Origin: Burkholderiaceae bacterium
Lineage (GTDB): Bacteria > Pseudomonadota > Gammaproteobacteria > Burkholderiales > Burkholderiaceae_D
DNA: 64,000 nt
Assembly (NCBI GenBank): GCA_030157545.1
Contig: JAOAUN010000014.1
Span: forward strand, 62,001 to 126,000
Direction of reading: 5' to 3'
The notes under the pieces are model-generated. The model was not told the origin of the DNA and did no database searches. It saw nothing but the letters and a program-made list of their open reading frames with translations. The position numbers and the translations under genes are program-made. Positions 56,043 through 64,000 of this stretch are shown piece by piece. The stretch's first letter is position 1, and each line of letters starts with the position of its first letter.

Positions 56043-56311
56043 TTCCCAGTTTTAGCCGATGAGCTACGTAGCATCTCGTCAATTTCTGCCAGCACCTCTT
56101 CGGCTGAATAATATTCACCCGTTTGTATCGCCTCGTCGCGCGAACGCAAACCACGCTCGATGAATTCTTGCTGCATGCGACGCTGATTTATGTTCGCTCG
56201 TACTGATTGCTCTACAAAGCTCGACAGACTTTCCCCTTCTCTCAAAACACTTTGTACCGCGTCACGCAATTCTGGCTCGACACGAAGGGGAGGAAATGTA
56301 GCAGATTTCAT
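56039..56311 (-). CDS. Antitoxin of a ParDE-like pair
   Basis: A 90-residue protein with a ribbon-helix-helix-like N-terminus (LRVEPELRDAVQSVLREGESLSSFVEQSVRAN, here described at residues 9-40) and an acidic, probably flexible C-terminus (AEEVLAEIDEML) that should bind the toxin. The ATG at 56311 is preferred over one at 56329. The pair lies between the NRAMP-related and ampG genes, and would be expected to repress its own promoter. Confidence 0.85.
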   Translation of the reverse strand: MKSATFPPLRVEPELRDAVQSVLREGESLSSFVEQSVRANINQRRMQQEFIERGLRSRDEAIQTGEYYSAEEVLAEIDEMLRSSSAKTGK

Positions 56312-56372
56312 AGTCAGCTCCTGATGCATAGCATTTGCGATGCATTATCCTCTGGCTTCCCTATTTTGACAA

Positions 56373-57665
56373 CTAAGAGGCTGGCACAATCTTTTGATTC
56401 CAAGGTGCGATTTTCGGCAACAACAGCATGCCCGGTATGGCCAGGCCAAAACAAATGAGAAAGAAAGTAAACCAGCCGGTCTGGTCAACAATGAAACCGG
56501 TGAGCGCATTGAAAAAAGTGCGCGGCACGGCAGCCAGGCTGGTAAAGAGGGCGAACTGTGTGGCGGTATAGCGCTCGTCGGTGGTCGTGGCAATGTAAGC
56601 GGTGAACGCGGCGGTACCCAGCCCGACCGAAAACGCTTCCATACCGATTACCAGTCCCAGTAAAACGGTGTCCGGCTCGGCGCCCGCTGCGCTGACACCG
56701 GTTTGCGCGAGCACTGCAAAGCCGAGTATGGCTGCCGCCTGCAAGGCGCCAAAAATCCACAGCCCGCGATTGACGCCGGTCTTCTCCAGCCACACTGCGC
56801 CGATGATGCCGCCCAACAGGCTCGCCCAGAGTCCGGCGTTCTTGGCGACTAGCCCGATCTGGGTGCGCGAAAAACCAAGGTCGATGTAGAACGGCGTTGC
56901 CAGCGCAGTCGCCATCGAGTCGCCGAGCTTGTAGAGGAAAATGAAAGCCAGGATCAGCAGCGCATGCGACCAGCCGCTGCGATTGATGAATTCACGAAAA
57001 GGCTCCACAACCGCTTCGCGCAAGGTTCGCGGTGGCTCGCCGTAGATGGCCGGCTCGCTGATCAAGAGCGTAGTGAACAGGCCGGGCAGCATGAACAGGC
57101 TCGTGATCGAGAAAACCATTTGCCAGCTCATGAAGTCCGACAAAATCAGCGACAGCGAGCCGGGCACCAATGTTGACATTTTGTATGCATTGACGAACAA
57201 GGCCGTGCCCGAGCCTTGCTCGTGGTCGGATAGCAATTCACGACGGTAGGCATCGATGACGATATCCTGACTGGCTGACAAAAACGCAGCCAGTCCTGCA
57301 AGGAACACAATCATCGGCAATTCGGTAGTTGGCGAATAAAATCCCATGCTGCCGATGACGGCCAGCAGCGCCAGCTGGGTGATGAACATCCAGCCGCGCC
57401 GCCTGCCCAGCAGCGGAAAATGGAAGCGGTCCATCAACGGCGACCAGATGAATTTCCATGTGTATGGAAACCCGACCAGTGCAAATAAGCCTATCGATTT
57501 CAGATCGACCTGCTCAGCTTTCAGCCACGCCGACATCAGGTTGTAGAGCATGAACAGCGGCAGCCCGGATGTGAAACCGAGCATCACGCAGATCAGCATC
57601 TTGCGATTGAAATAATGACGCCAGCCGGTCTGACGGGAGGTTGCTACGGTGTGAGGCTGGCTCAT
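56373..57665 (-). CDS. ampG: AmpG-like muropeptide permease
   Basis: Major-facilitator transporter of 430 residues that imports anhydro-muropeptides for cell-wall recycling. The N-terminal phrase MLGFTSGLPLFMLYNLMSAWLKAE is near residues 33-56. The GFPYTWKFIWSPLMDR and SASQDIVIDAYRREL regions (near 66-81 and 131-145) are AmpG signatures. About 12 membrane helices are visible. It fits with the many other cell-wall genes of the window. Confidence 0.93.
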   Translation of the reverse strand: MSQPHTVATSRQTGWRHYFNRKMLICVMLGFTSGLPLFMLYNLMSAWLKAEQVDLKSIGLFALVGFPYTWKFIWSPLMDRFHFPLLGRRRGWMFITQLALLAVIGSMGFYSPTTELPMIVFLAGLAAFLSASQDIVIDAYRRELLSDHEQGSGTALFVNAYKMSTLVPGSLSLILSDFMSWQMVFSITSLFMLPGLFTTLLISEPAIYGEPPRTLREAVVEPFREFINRSGWSHALLILAFIFLYKLGDSMATALATPFYIDLGFSRTQIGLVAKNAGLWASLLGGIIGAVWLEKTGVNRGLWIFGALQAAAILGFAVLAQTGVSAAGAEPDTVLLGLVIGMEAFSVGLGTAAFTAYIATTTDERYTATQFALFTSLAAVPRTFFNALTGFIVDQTGWFTFFLICFGLAIPGMLLLPKIAPWNQKIVPAS

Positions 57666-57688
57666 GCGAGGGTCTTGTAGCGTGTGAT

Positions 57689-58294
57689 TTATTTTTTACG
57701 AAGACGGAAGACTGCCAGGCTGCCGCGCCAGTTAGGCAGGAAGGTCACCGGCGTGCCGTCATCTTTCAGGGCCACGCATTCGAGCACTTCGAGTCCGACT
57801 TCGCGCGCAAGTTCCTCAAAATCAGCAATGGTCGCGCAGCGCAGGTTGGGTGTATCAAACCAGTCATACGGCAGGCTCTCCGACACCGGCATGCGGCCAC
57901 GCAGCAGTGCAAGCCGGTGCGGCCAGTGCGCAAAATTCGGAAACGACACGATCGCTTCCTGGCCAACGCGGGTAATGTCGCGCAGCACGGCTTCGACATT
58001 TTTCATCATCTGCAGCGCCGACAGGCAAAGCACGGTGTCGAAGGCGTCATCGGCAAACATTGCCAATCCCGCCTCCAGATCCTGCTGGATGACGGAGACG
58101 CCGCGCTGTATGCAGCGCGGAATTTTGACGTCGTCAATTTCGACGCCATAGCCAGAGCAATGCTTGTCGACTTGCAGATAGTCGAGCATGGCGCCATCAC
58201 CGCAACCGAGGTCGAGCACGCGCGAATCCGGGCTGACCCAGTGCGCAATGAAGGCAAGGTCGGCGCGCAGGCCGGCAAAGTGGGCGGGGCTCAT
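57689..58294 (-). CDS. metW: Methionine biosynthesis protein MetW
   Basis: SAM-methyltransferase-like protein found beside metX. It has [16 protein letters not shown] near residues 26-41 and the family phrase [22 protein letters not shown] near 112-133. The ATG at 58294 overlaps the metX stop by four bases; an upstream start at 58309 is possible. MetW is often required for MetX activity, but its chemistry is not settled. Confidence 0.94.
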   Translation of the reverse strand: MSPAHFAGLRADLAFIAHWVSPDSRVLDLGCGDGAMLDYLQVDKHCSGYGVEIDDVKIPRCIQRGVSVIQQDLEAGLAMFADDAFDTVLCLSALQMMKNVEAVLRDITRVGQEAIVSFPNFAHWPHRLALLRGRMPVSESLPYDWFDTPNLRCATIADFEELAREVGLEVLECVALKDDGTPVTFLPNWRGSLAVFRLRKK

Positions 58295-59451
58295 GCAGCC
58301 TCCTTGCATTCTGCTGCGATGCTGGCGCCAACTTGTTGCCAGACTTTGTCGTAGTAGGTCTTCACGACAGCCATGTAGCGCGGGTCGTCGAGCAGGAAGG
58401 CATCATGGCCGTGCGGCGCATCAATTTCTGCGTAGCTGACTTTACGATCATTTTTCACCAGGGCCTGCACGATTTCACGGCTGCGCTCGGGGGCGAAGCG
58501 CCAGTCTGTAGAAAACGAGACCAGCAGGAATTCTGCCTGCGTATTGGCCAGCGCCGCTGCCAGGTCACCGCCGAAGGCGCGCGCCGGATCAAAATAATCG
58601 AGCGCCTTGGTAATGAGCAGGTAGGTATTGGCGTCGAAGTATTCGGAAAATTTGTCGCCCTGATAGCGTAAATAAGATTCGATTTCGAAGTCGACACCGT
58701 AGCCGAACTGGTAATCGCCGTTGCGCAGGTCACGCCCGAATTTTTCTGCCATGTCATCGTCCGACAGGTAGGTGATATGGCCTACCATGCGGGCAACGCG
58801 CAAGCCGTTTTTCGGCACTACGCCGTGTGCGTAAAAGTCACCGGCATGATAGTCAGGGTCGGTCAGGATGGCTTGCCGCGCAACGTCATTGAAGGCGATG
58901 TTCTGTGCCGACAGTTTTGAGGTCGAAGCGATGATCAGGCAATGCCGTACGCGCGCTGGATACAGCGTGCTCCAGGCCATAGCCTGCATGCCGCCGAGCG
59001 AGCCGCCCATTACGGCAGCAAACTGGGTGATACCCAGTGCGTCGGCCAGACGCGCTTGCGCATGCACCCAGTCTTCGACGGTCACTACAGGAAAGCTCGC
59101 GCCGTAGGGTTGACCGGTCGCCGGATTGATGTGCATGGGGCCCGTGGAGCCAAAGCAGGAGCCAAGGTTGTTGACGCCAATGACAAAGAAGCGATCGGTG
59201 TCGAGCGGCTTGCCGGGGCCGACCATGTTATCCCACCAGCCAGTGCTGCGTGGCTGGCCTTCGTAGACGCCGGCGACGTGATGCGACGCATTGAGCGCAT
59301 GACAGACCAGCACCGCATTCGATTGATCGGCATTCAGGGTGCCGTAGGTCTCGTAGACCAGTGTGTAATCAGCCAGCGACGCGCCGCTTTGCAAAGGCAA
59401 GGGCTGCGTAAAGTGCATGGACTGGGGGGCGACGATTCCGATTGATTTCAT
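58291..59451 (-). CDS. metX: Homoserine O-acyltransferase MetX
   Basis: Acylates homoserine, the first committed step of methionine synthesis. The alpha/beta-hydrolase nucleophile is Ser151 in GGSLGG; the catalytic His is in [11 protein letters not shown] near residue 351. [10 protein letters not shown] and [12 protein letters not shown] are family signatures. Acetyl- or succinyl-CoA use cannot be decided by eye. The start [10 protein letters not shown] matches homologues, yet no Shine-Dalgarno is seen, and a terminator hairpin stands 15 bases upstream. The length of 386 residues is normal. Confidence 0.95.
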   Translation of the reverse strand: MKSIGIVAPQSMHFTQPLPLQSGASLADYTLVYETYGTLNADQSNAVLVCHALNASHHVAGVYEGQPRSTGWWDNMVGPGKPLDTDRFFVIGVNNLGSCFGSTGPMHINPATGQPYGASFPVVTVEDWVHAQARLADALGITQFAAVMGGSLGGMQAMAWSTLYPARVRHCLIIASTSKLSAQNIAFNDVARQAILTDPDYHAGDFYAHGVVPKNGLRVARMVGHITYLSDDDMAEKFGRDLRNGDYQFGYGVDFEIESYLRYQGDKFSEYFDANTYLLITKALDYFDPARAFGGDLAAALANTQAEFLLVSFSTDWRFAPERSREIVQALVKNDRKVSYAEIDAPHGHDAFLLDDPRYMAVVKTYYDKVWQQVGASIAAECKEAA

Positions 59452-59466
59452 AAATTAGTCTGGATG

Positions 59467-59492
59467 AAAAAAGCCCGATGGCATGTCGGGCT
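59467..59492 (-). terminator. Intrinsic terminator in the metX leader
   Basis: A perfect 7-base stem, AGCCCGA (59472-59478) / TCGGGCT (59486-59492), with a 7-base loop. On the minus strand it runs into six T (59467-59472). It ends 15 bases before the metX ATG. Either it closes the ptsHI transcript, or it is a regulated attenuator for metX. Confidence 0.8.
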
Positions 59493-59640
59493 GAATTCGG
59501 ATCGTCGATGAAGCGTCGATTCAAGCTCGCTTTAGCCGTATTTATTCGGGATGGTCCCTTGCGCCCGCAAGCTGGGTTCAAATCGGCGCAATGGGGTAAG
59601 GATAACGAAGTCGTCCACATGCGTCAAACGACGGCTATGC
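59493..59640 (-). promoter_or_regulatory. Candidate regulated leader upstream of metX
   Basis: This 148-base stretch lies between the REP-like elements and the metX terminator. On the minus strand it can form a CTTGC/GCAAG hairpin with a GGGC loop (about 59553-59566), a second GGGA/TCCC hairpin next to it, and then the sequence AATAAATACGGCTAAAGCG. The last part loosely resembles the 3' half of a SAM-II riboswitch, but the expected 5' loop is absent. The GGGC loop could pair with GCCC of the terminator. It holds no gene. Confidence 0.35.
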
Positions 59641-59779
59641 CGTCGTCCTGGCGCACGCTGGGACCCAGTGTCTTTACAGCCTCCGCTAACAATTCAACGC
59701 CACTGGATCCCAGCCTTCGCTGGGATGACATTTGGATATTTACCGTCGTCCTAGCGAACACTGGGAACCAGCGGCTTTA
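59641..59779. repeat. REP-like repeat cluster between metX and ptsI
   Basis: Three related units: CGTCGTCCTGGCGCACGCTG... (59641-59675), an inverted partner CACTGGATCCCAGCC... (59701-59730), and CCGTCGTCCTAGCGAACACT... (59743-59779). The last runs into the ptsI stop codon. They share the GTCxxC...CCAGxGxCTTT ends seen in the elements at 23221-23316 and 24088-24174. Confidence 0.85.
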
Positions 59780-61528
59780 CAACGTTCGCAGCCGCTCCAT
59801 CGCCTCGGCAATCGCGGCCGGTTCATAGTAGCGCAGGATTTTTTTCGCCTGCGGTTCAATCAGGCCCAGATCAGTATTCAGGATTTCCTGCTTGACCGCC
59901 AGTAGCTGGGCCGGATGCATGGAAAATTCGCGCAGGCCCAGACCCAGCAGCAGCCGCGTGAGCTTGATGTCGCCGGCAGTCTCACCACAAACTGCTACCG
60001 GTATGCCGGCCTTGGCGCCAGCCGCAATGGTGGTCGACAGCAGGTACAGAATAGCCGGATGCAGCGGGTTATAGAGGTGCGCGACTTCGTGATCGACACG
60101 GTCAATCGCCAGTGTGTACTGAATCAGGTCATTGGTGCCGATCGACAGGAAATTCAGGCGCTTGATAAACAGTGGAAGGGTTAGCGCTGCCGCTGGTATT
60201 TCAATCATCGCGCCGACGGGGATGTTCGGGTCAAATTTCTTTTTGGCGTCGCGCAATTGGGCTTTGGCCTGCTCGATCATGACGAGTGACTGATCGATCT
60301 CGAAGGCATGCGAGAGCATCGGTATGAGCAAATTGATCGGACCGTACGCAGACGCGCGCAGGATCGCGCGCAGCTGCGTCAAAAACATTTGCGGCTCGGA
60401 TAGGCAGTAACGTATCGCACGCAGGCCCAATGCCGGATTCAAAGCGGTCTCTTCTGCTTTGCCGAGCGGCTTGTCGGCGCCGACGTCGAGCGTTCTGATC
60501 GTGACAGGTCGCCCTTTCATGGCAATGACGGCTTTGCGATACGACTCGAATTGCTCGTCCTCGGACGGCAGTTTAATGGCCTGCCCGGTGCGGCCCATGA
60601 ACAGGAATTCGGATCGGAACAGCCCAACGCCGGCAGCGCCCGCTTCGAGCGCTCCGCCGCAATCCTCGGGCAGTTCTATATTTGCCAGCAAGTGTATGAG
60701 CGTACCGTCTTTGGTAATGGGCGGTGTTTTTTTCAGCTTGCCGAGTTTTTTACGTTCGCGCAGCAAGCGGCTTTGCGTTTCGCGGTACTGCTCCAGCACG
60801 ATAGGTGCCGGCGCCACGATGACGATGCCGGCATCGCCGTCAATGATGACCCAGTCATCCTGATTGATCAGGGTGGAAGCATTCGACATGCCGACTGCCG
60901 CCGGAATATCGAGGCTGCGCGCGACGATGGCGGTATGTGAGTTCTGGCCGCCGAGGTCGGTGACGAATCCTACAAACGCGCGGTCACGGAATTGCAGCAT
61001 GTCGGCCGGCGAAATATCATGCGCGACAATAATCATGTGCGGCGTGGATTCTTCCGGCGCGAAAACCACCGGCAGCGAATTGGCGCTGCCGGTCAATACT
61101 TTGAGGATGCGCTCGCCAACCTGACGAATGTCATTCTTGCGCTCACGCAGATAGGCGTCTTCAATCTCGTCAAATTGCGCGGAAAGTTCATCGATTTGCG
61201 TCAGCAATGCCCACTCGGCGTTGTAGTGACGGCTGCGTATGATTTCGAGCGGCTGCTCGGAGATGATGGGGTCTGACAGAATCAGCGCATGGACATCAAT
61301 GAACGCGCCCAGCTCGGAAGGCGCGTCAGGCGGCAGATCTTTCCAGATTGCCTGCAGTTCACGATGCACGGTGGCGATTGCTGTCGACAGTCGCAGCACT
61401 TCGGCTTCGACCTGTTCTTCGGGAAGCAGATAGTGTTTGACGTCGAGTGCGGCAGGCCTGAGCAGATGCGCACGCCCGATGGCGATGCCACGCGAGACGG
61501 GTATGCCGTGGAGCGAAAAAGATGCCAT
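59777..61528 (-). CDS. ptsI: PTS enzyme I (phosphoenolpyruvate-protein phosphotransferase)
   Basis: Takes phosphate from PEP and passes it to HPr. The phosphohistidine is His198 in GGQNSHTAIVARS. The PEP-binding domain has GVGLFRSEFLFMGR near residue 290-303, and SIGTNDLIQYTLAIDR near 450. The catalytic Cys is in VAVCGETAGD near 505. The length of 583 residues is normal. No sugar-specific permease gene is nearby, so the system is likely regulatory. Confidence 0.96.
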   Translation of the reverse strand: MASFSLHGIPVSRGIAIGRAHLLRPAALDVKHYLLPEEQVEAEVLRLSTAIATVHRELQAIWKDLPPDAPSELGAFIDVHALILSDPIISEQPLEIIRSRHYNAEWALLTQIDELSAQFDEIEDAYLRERKNDIRQVGERILKVLTGSANSLPVVFAPEESTPHMIIVAHDISPADMLQFRDRAFVGFVTDLGGQNSHTAIVARSLDIPAAVGMSNASTLINQDDWVIIDGDAGIVIVAPAPIVLEQYRETQSRLLRERKKLGKLKKTPPITKDGTLIHLLANIELPEDCGGALEAGAAGVGLFRSEFLFMGRTGQAIKLPSEDEQFESYRKAVIAMKGRPVTIRTLDVGADKPLGKAEETALNPALGLRAIRYCLSEPQMFLTQLRAILRASAYGPINLLIPMLSHAFEIDQSLVMIEQAKAQLRDAKKKFDPNIPVGAMIEIPAAALTLPLFIKRLNFLSIGTNDLIQYTLAIDRVDHEVAHLYNPLHPAILYLLSTTIAAGAKAGIPVAVCGETAGDIKLTRLLLGLGLREFSMHPAQLLAVKQEILNTDLGLIEPQAKKILRYYEPAAIAEAMERLRTL

Positions 61529-61551
61529 GGCGTCGCTATCCTGTGCGCGTT

Positions 61552-61821
61552 TTATTCGCTCTCGCCAAAACGCGCGTCGATCAGCTGCGCGATCGCGTTA
61601 AAGCAGTCTTGCTCATCCGGACCGTCGGTCTCGATCGTCACCAGCGAGCCCTTGCCGGCTGCGAGCATCATCACGCCCATGATGGACTTTGCATTCACGC
61701 GGCGCTGGTTGCGCGTCATCCAGACTTCGCTCTGGTATTTGGCCGCAAGCTGCGTCAGTTTGGCAGAAGCGCGCGCATGCAGGCCGAGCTTGTTGATGAT
61801 CTCGATGTCCTTGGTAATCAT
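61552..61821 (-). CDS. ptsH: Phosphocarrier protein HPr
   Basis: A 89-residue carrier with His15 (LGLHARASAK) as the phosphorylation site and Ser46 in NAKSIMGVMML, the site of HPr-kinase control in species that have it. The ATG at 61821 is used because it fits the family; the open frame starts at 61866. It stands between EIIA(Man) and enzyme I in the usual beta-proteobacterial order. Confidence 0.96.
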   Translation of the reverse strand: MITKDIEIINKLGLHARASAKLTQLAAKYQSEVWMTRNQRRVNAKSIMGVMMLAAGKGSLVTIETDGPDEQDCFNAIAQLIDARFGESE

Positions 61822-61843
61822 GTTTTTTCGTTTTTTGTTATCG

Positions 61844-62251
61844 TTAATTTGGCGAAAGACGAACACGGTTGTCTACTTTGCAGGCGCCATTCTGGCCGCC
61901 TGCCAGCGCCATTTCCATTGCCACGTCGAGCGTGTTGTGGCGATAGGTTATGGCTCGCAGCAGCATCGGCAGGCTGATGCCGGCGATGACTTCAACCTGA
62001 CCCGGCAAACACAAGGACAGAGTGCAATTCGACGGCGTGCCGCCCATCACGTCCGTGATGACCAGTACGCCGGAGCCATCATTGATGCGTTCAATGGCAG
62101 CGACTGCCAGCGCGTGCACCTGGTCCGGATCCTGATCAGCCAGGACGTCGACAGCCTCAATCTGCCCCGGCGGGCTACGAAATACATGAGTCGCGGCCTC
62201 AATGAAGGCGCGCCCCAATGGCGCATGCGTCAAAAGCAAAATACCAACCAT
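61844..62251 (-). CDS. PTS EIIA component, mannose type
   Basis: A 135-residue cytoplasmic protein with the phospho-acceptor His9 in LLLTHAPLGRAF and the family phrases DVMGGTPSN near residues 67-75 and GISLPMLLRAI. It is a stand-alone EIIA without IIB, IIC or IID partners here. By analogy with other beta-proteobacteria it is likely a signalling output of the regulatory PTS. Confidence 0.93.
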   Translation of the reverse strand: MVGILLLTHAPLGRAFIEAATHVFRSPPGQIEAVDVLADQDPDQVHALAVAAIERINDGSGVLVITDVMGGTPSNCTLSLCLPGQVEVIAGISLPMLLRAITYRHNTLDVAMEMALAGGQNGACKVDNRVRLSPN

Positions 62252-62299
62252 GATGAGCGTTACCGTTCTTGCAAGCTGATGCTGTTCATATCGCCATGC

Positions 62300-63238
62300 T
62301 CAATTTATTTTTTCGACTGCATCGATGAACATTCTGGCGACATTAAATCCCGTCTGCTGCGTGATCTCCTGAAAGCAGGTCGGGCTGGTTACATTTATTT
62401 CGGTCAGATAATGACCAATAACATCTAATCCTACCAGCAAGAGCCCTCGTTTTTCCAGAATCGGCCCCAGTGCTTCGCCTATCTCGCGCTCGCGCGCAGA
62501 AACCGGCATCGCCACACCCAAGCCGCCGGCGGCCAGATTACCGCGCACCTCACCGGCTTGCGGTATGCGCGCCAGACAATACGGCACGACCTGACCGCCG
62601 ATAACCAGCACGCGCTTGTCGCCCTGGGCAATCTCTGGAATGAAGCGCTGAACCATGATGGTACGCAGGCCATTGTGCGTGAGCGTTTCGATGATGGATC
62701 CCAAGTTGAGACCGTCGCTACCAACACGGAAAATACCGGCGCCGCCCATGCCGTCGAGCGGCTTCAGGATAATGTCTTTATGTTCTTCGTGAAAGGCACG
62801 CACACGCGCCTCATCGCTGGTGACGAGCGTGGGCGCGATGAACTGCGGGAACTGCGTAATCGCGAGTTTCTCGTTATGGCTGCGAATAGCTTGCGGACGA
62901 TTGACTACGCGCGCACCCTGCGACTCGGCCAGCTCGAGCAAATAGGTCGCATAAATATATTCCATGTTGAACGGCGGATCGGTACGCTCGATGACAACAT
63001 CAAAGCCTGTCAGCGTTTGCAGCTTCGGCGCTTCCTGCCGATACCAGTCAGTCGCATCACCTGTGAGCGTGATGCGCGCCGCATTGGCCTGCACTTGTTT
63101 GCCGTCGAAAATCAAATCGCCATGGCCGAACACATGCAGTTCGTGTCCACGCGACGCTGCTTCCGTCATCATCGCGTAGGTGGAATCTTTGTAGATTTTG
63201 AAGCCCGATAGCGGATCCGCTGCGAACGCGATTTTCAT
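62300..63238 (-). CDS. gshB: Glutathione synthetase
   Basis: Adds glycine to gamma-glutamylcysteine. An ATP-grasp enzyme of 312 residues with the N-terminal KIAFAADPL, the RTDPPFNMEYIYATYLLE region near residue 85-102, and the GGAGIFRV loop near 165. The C-terminal INVTSPTCFQEI is typical. It lies 2 bases downstream of gshA. Confidence 0.97.
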   Translation of the reverse strand: MKIAFAADPLSGFKIYKDSTYAMMTEAASRGHELHVFGHGDLIFDGKQVQANAARITLTGDATDWYRQEAPKLQTLTGFDVVIERTDPPFNMEYIYATYLLELAESQGARVVNRPQAIRSHNEKLAITQFPQFIAPTLVTSDEARVRAFHEEHKDIILKPLDGMGGAGIFRVGSDGLNLGSIIETLTHNGLRTIMVQRFIPEIAQGDKRVLVIGGQVVPYCLARIPQAGEVRGNLAAGGLGVAMPVSAREREIGEALGPILEKRGLLLVGLDVIGHYLTEINVTSPTCFQEITQQTGFNVARMFIDAVEKIN

Positions 63239-63240
63239 GC

Positions 63241-64000
63241 TCAGTATTCTTCCGGATTCGGATCAGTTTTTTCCAGCTCCAGCGACGCTGCCAGCAAGGC
63301 CAGTCGCGCCACTACGCCATACATATAAAAACGGTTTGGCGCTGCGGTGCCGGGCTTGGCTGACAGATCCGGCAACGCATGCTGCTGCGCAAAGGCCAAT
63401 GGCACGAAGTGCGCACCCGGCGCGTTGAGGTTTTCATCGACGCCGCGCTCGGCATGGACGCGATAGAAGCCGCCAACAACATAACGATCCATCATATAGA
63501 CGACTGGCTCGGCGACGGCGTCATTGATGTGCTCGAAGGTATGCACGCCTTCTTGCAAGATGACGTCGGAGACTTCCATGCCTTCCTTAATGACCGACAT
63601 TTTGTTGCGCTGCTTGCGGTTCAAGTCTTTGACTTCGCTTGCGTCGCGCACGGTCATGATACCCATGCCATAGGTACCGGCGTCGGCCTTGACGATGACG
63701 AAAGGCGTTTCCTTGATGCCGTATTCCTTGTATTTCTTGCGTATCTTGGTCAGCAAGATGTCGACACTAGTAGCCAGATTTTCTTCGCCTATACGCTCAT
63801 GGAAATTAATGCCGGTGGCTTTGGCGAAATAGGGATTCAGCATCCACGGATCAACATCAATCAGCTTGGCGAATTTCTTCGCCACTTCATCGTATGCGGC
63901 GAAGTGATTGGTCTTGCGGCGCACAGCCCAGCCCGCATGCAGCGGCGGCAGCAGGGTCTGCTCGTGCAGATTTTCCAGTATCGCCGGAATGCCGGATGAC
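63241..64000 (-). CDS. gshA: Glutamate-cysteine ligase (5' end outside the window)
   Basis: First step of glutathione synthesis. The frame stays open to the window edge, and the extra 25 codons beyond a GTG at 63924 read as a normal continuation (ENLHEQTLLPPLHAGW), so the true start is beyond position 64000. The proteobacterial GshA phrases RRKTNHFAAYDEVAKKF, GINFHERIGEENLATSVD and VKADAGTYGMGIMTV are present. Gene order gshA-gshB-EIIA-ptsH-ptsI is conserved in beta-proteobacteria. Confidence 0.94.
   Translation of the reverse strand, partial: SSGIPAILENLHEQTLLPPLHAGWAVRRKTNHFAAYDEVAKKFAKLIDVDPWMLNPYFAKATGINFHERIGEENLATSVDILLTKIRKKYKEYGIKETPFVIVKADAGTYGMGIMTVRDASEVKDLNRKQRNKMSVIKEGMEVSDVILQEGVHTFEHINDAVAEPVVYMMDRYVVGGFYRVHAERGVDENLNAPGAHFVPLAFAQQHALPDLSAKPGTAAPNRFYMYGVVARLALLAASLELEKTDPNPEEY

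Noticed and set aside
59493..59560. Call of a true SAM-II riboswitch upstream of metX
   Set aside because: Only the 3' AAATACGGCTAAAG part resembles the class. The conserved 5' loop that forms the pseudoknot is missing, so only an unclassified leader is reported.
61289..62428. 379-codon open frame on the plus strand
   Set aside because: It spans the opposite strand of ptsI, ptsH and EIIA and crosses their gaps; no domain is seen.

Overview
The window is a gene-dense stretch of chromosome from a betaproteobacterium, most likely family Oxalobacteraceae (Herminiimonas/Janthinobacterium-like). This rests on the protein families and gene orders: gpmA-envC-ctpA-thiF, gshA-gshB-EIIA(Man)-ptsH-ptsI, rhodanese-grxC-secB-gpsA, and the metXW pair. 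Base composition looks uniform and coding density is very high, with many 4-base ATGA overlaps. I see no rRNA, tRNA, phage, insertion sequence or CRISPR array. The genus is inference.

Layout. 1-1.7 kb: 3' part of a TonB-dependent receptor. 1.9-5.1 kb: a duplicated-STAS protein of unknown role and the HslVU protease. 5.1-16.3 kb: a complete-looking type II secretion operon on the minus strand in the order gspG-H-I-J-K-L-M-N-D-E-F-C, without a prepilin peptidase gene. 16.4-24.1 kb: a cupin, gpsA, an SH3-like protein, secB, grxC and a rhodanese, then on the plus strand gpmA, an EnvC-like protein, a CtpA protease and a MoeB/ThiF protein. 24.2-28.9 kb (mostly minus): slmA, a pyrimidine nucleotidase, argB, a SPOR protein, coaX and birA. 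29-34.3 kb (plus): a VanZ-like protein, a 2Fe-2S protein, a hydrolase, a PBP5-type carboxypeptidase, ybeD, lipB and lipA.

34.4-39.0 kb: tlpA and the envelope cluster dolP-diaA-yraN-lpoA divergent from rsmI, the same arrangement as in E. coli. 39.0-45.8 kb: the cell-shape operon mreBCD-mrdA-rodA-rlpA (minus). 46-49.4 kb: gatCAB. 49.4-55.7 kb: pyrE, exonuclease III, dinB, a VOC protein, a DUF962 membrane protein, a fused SpmAB protein and an NRAMP-related transporter. 55.7-56.3 kb: a ParE-type toxin-antitoxin pair. 56.4-59.5 kb: ampG, metW, metX. 59.8-64 kb: the soluble PTS proteins EI, HPr and EIIA(Man), then gshB and the 3' part of gshA.

Working themes are envelope building (Mre/Rod, LpoA, RlpA, EnvC, CtpA, DacC, AmpG), protein export (SecB, T2SS), lipoylation (YbeD/LipB/LipA), glutathione synthesis and a PTS without sugar permeases in view. 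Items worth a second look are a dispersed family of REP-like palindromes at three intergenic sites, a terminator 15 bases before metX with no Shine-Dalgarno sequence, in-frame tandem repeats in the leader peptides of GspH and GspI, the two-STAS protein beside hslVU, an insertion in DinB, and a triple 12-base repeat across the gatC stop codon. No clearly new multi-gene system was found.
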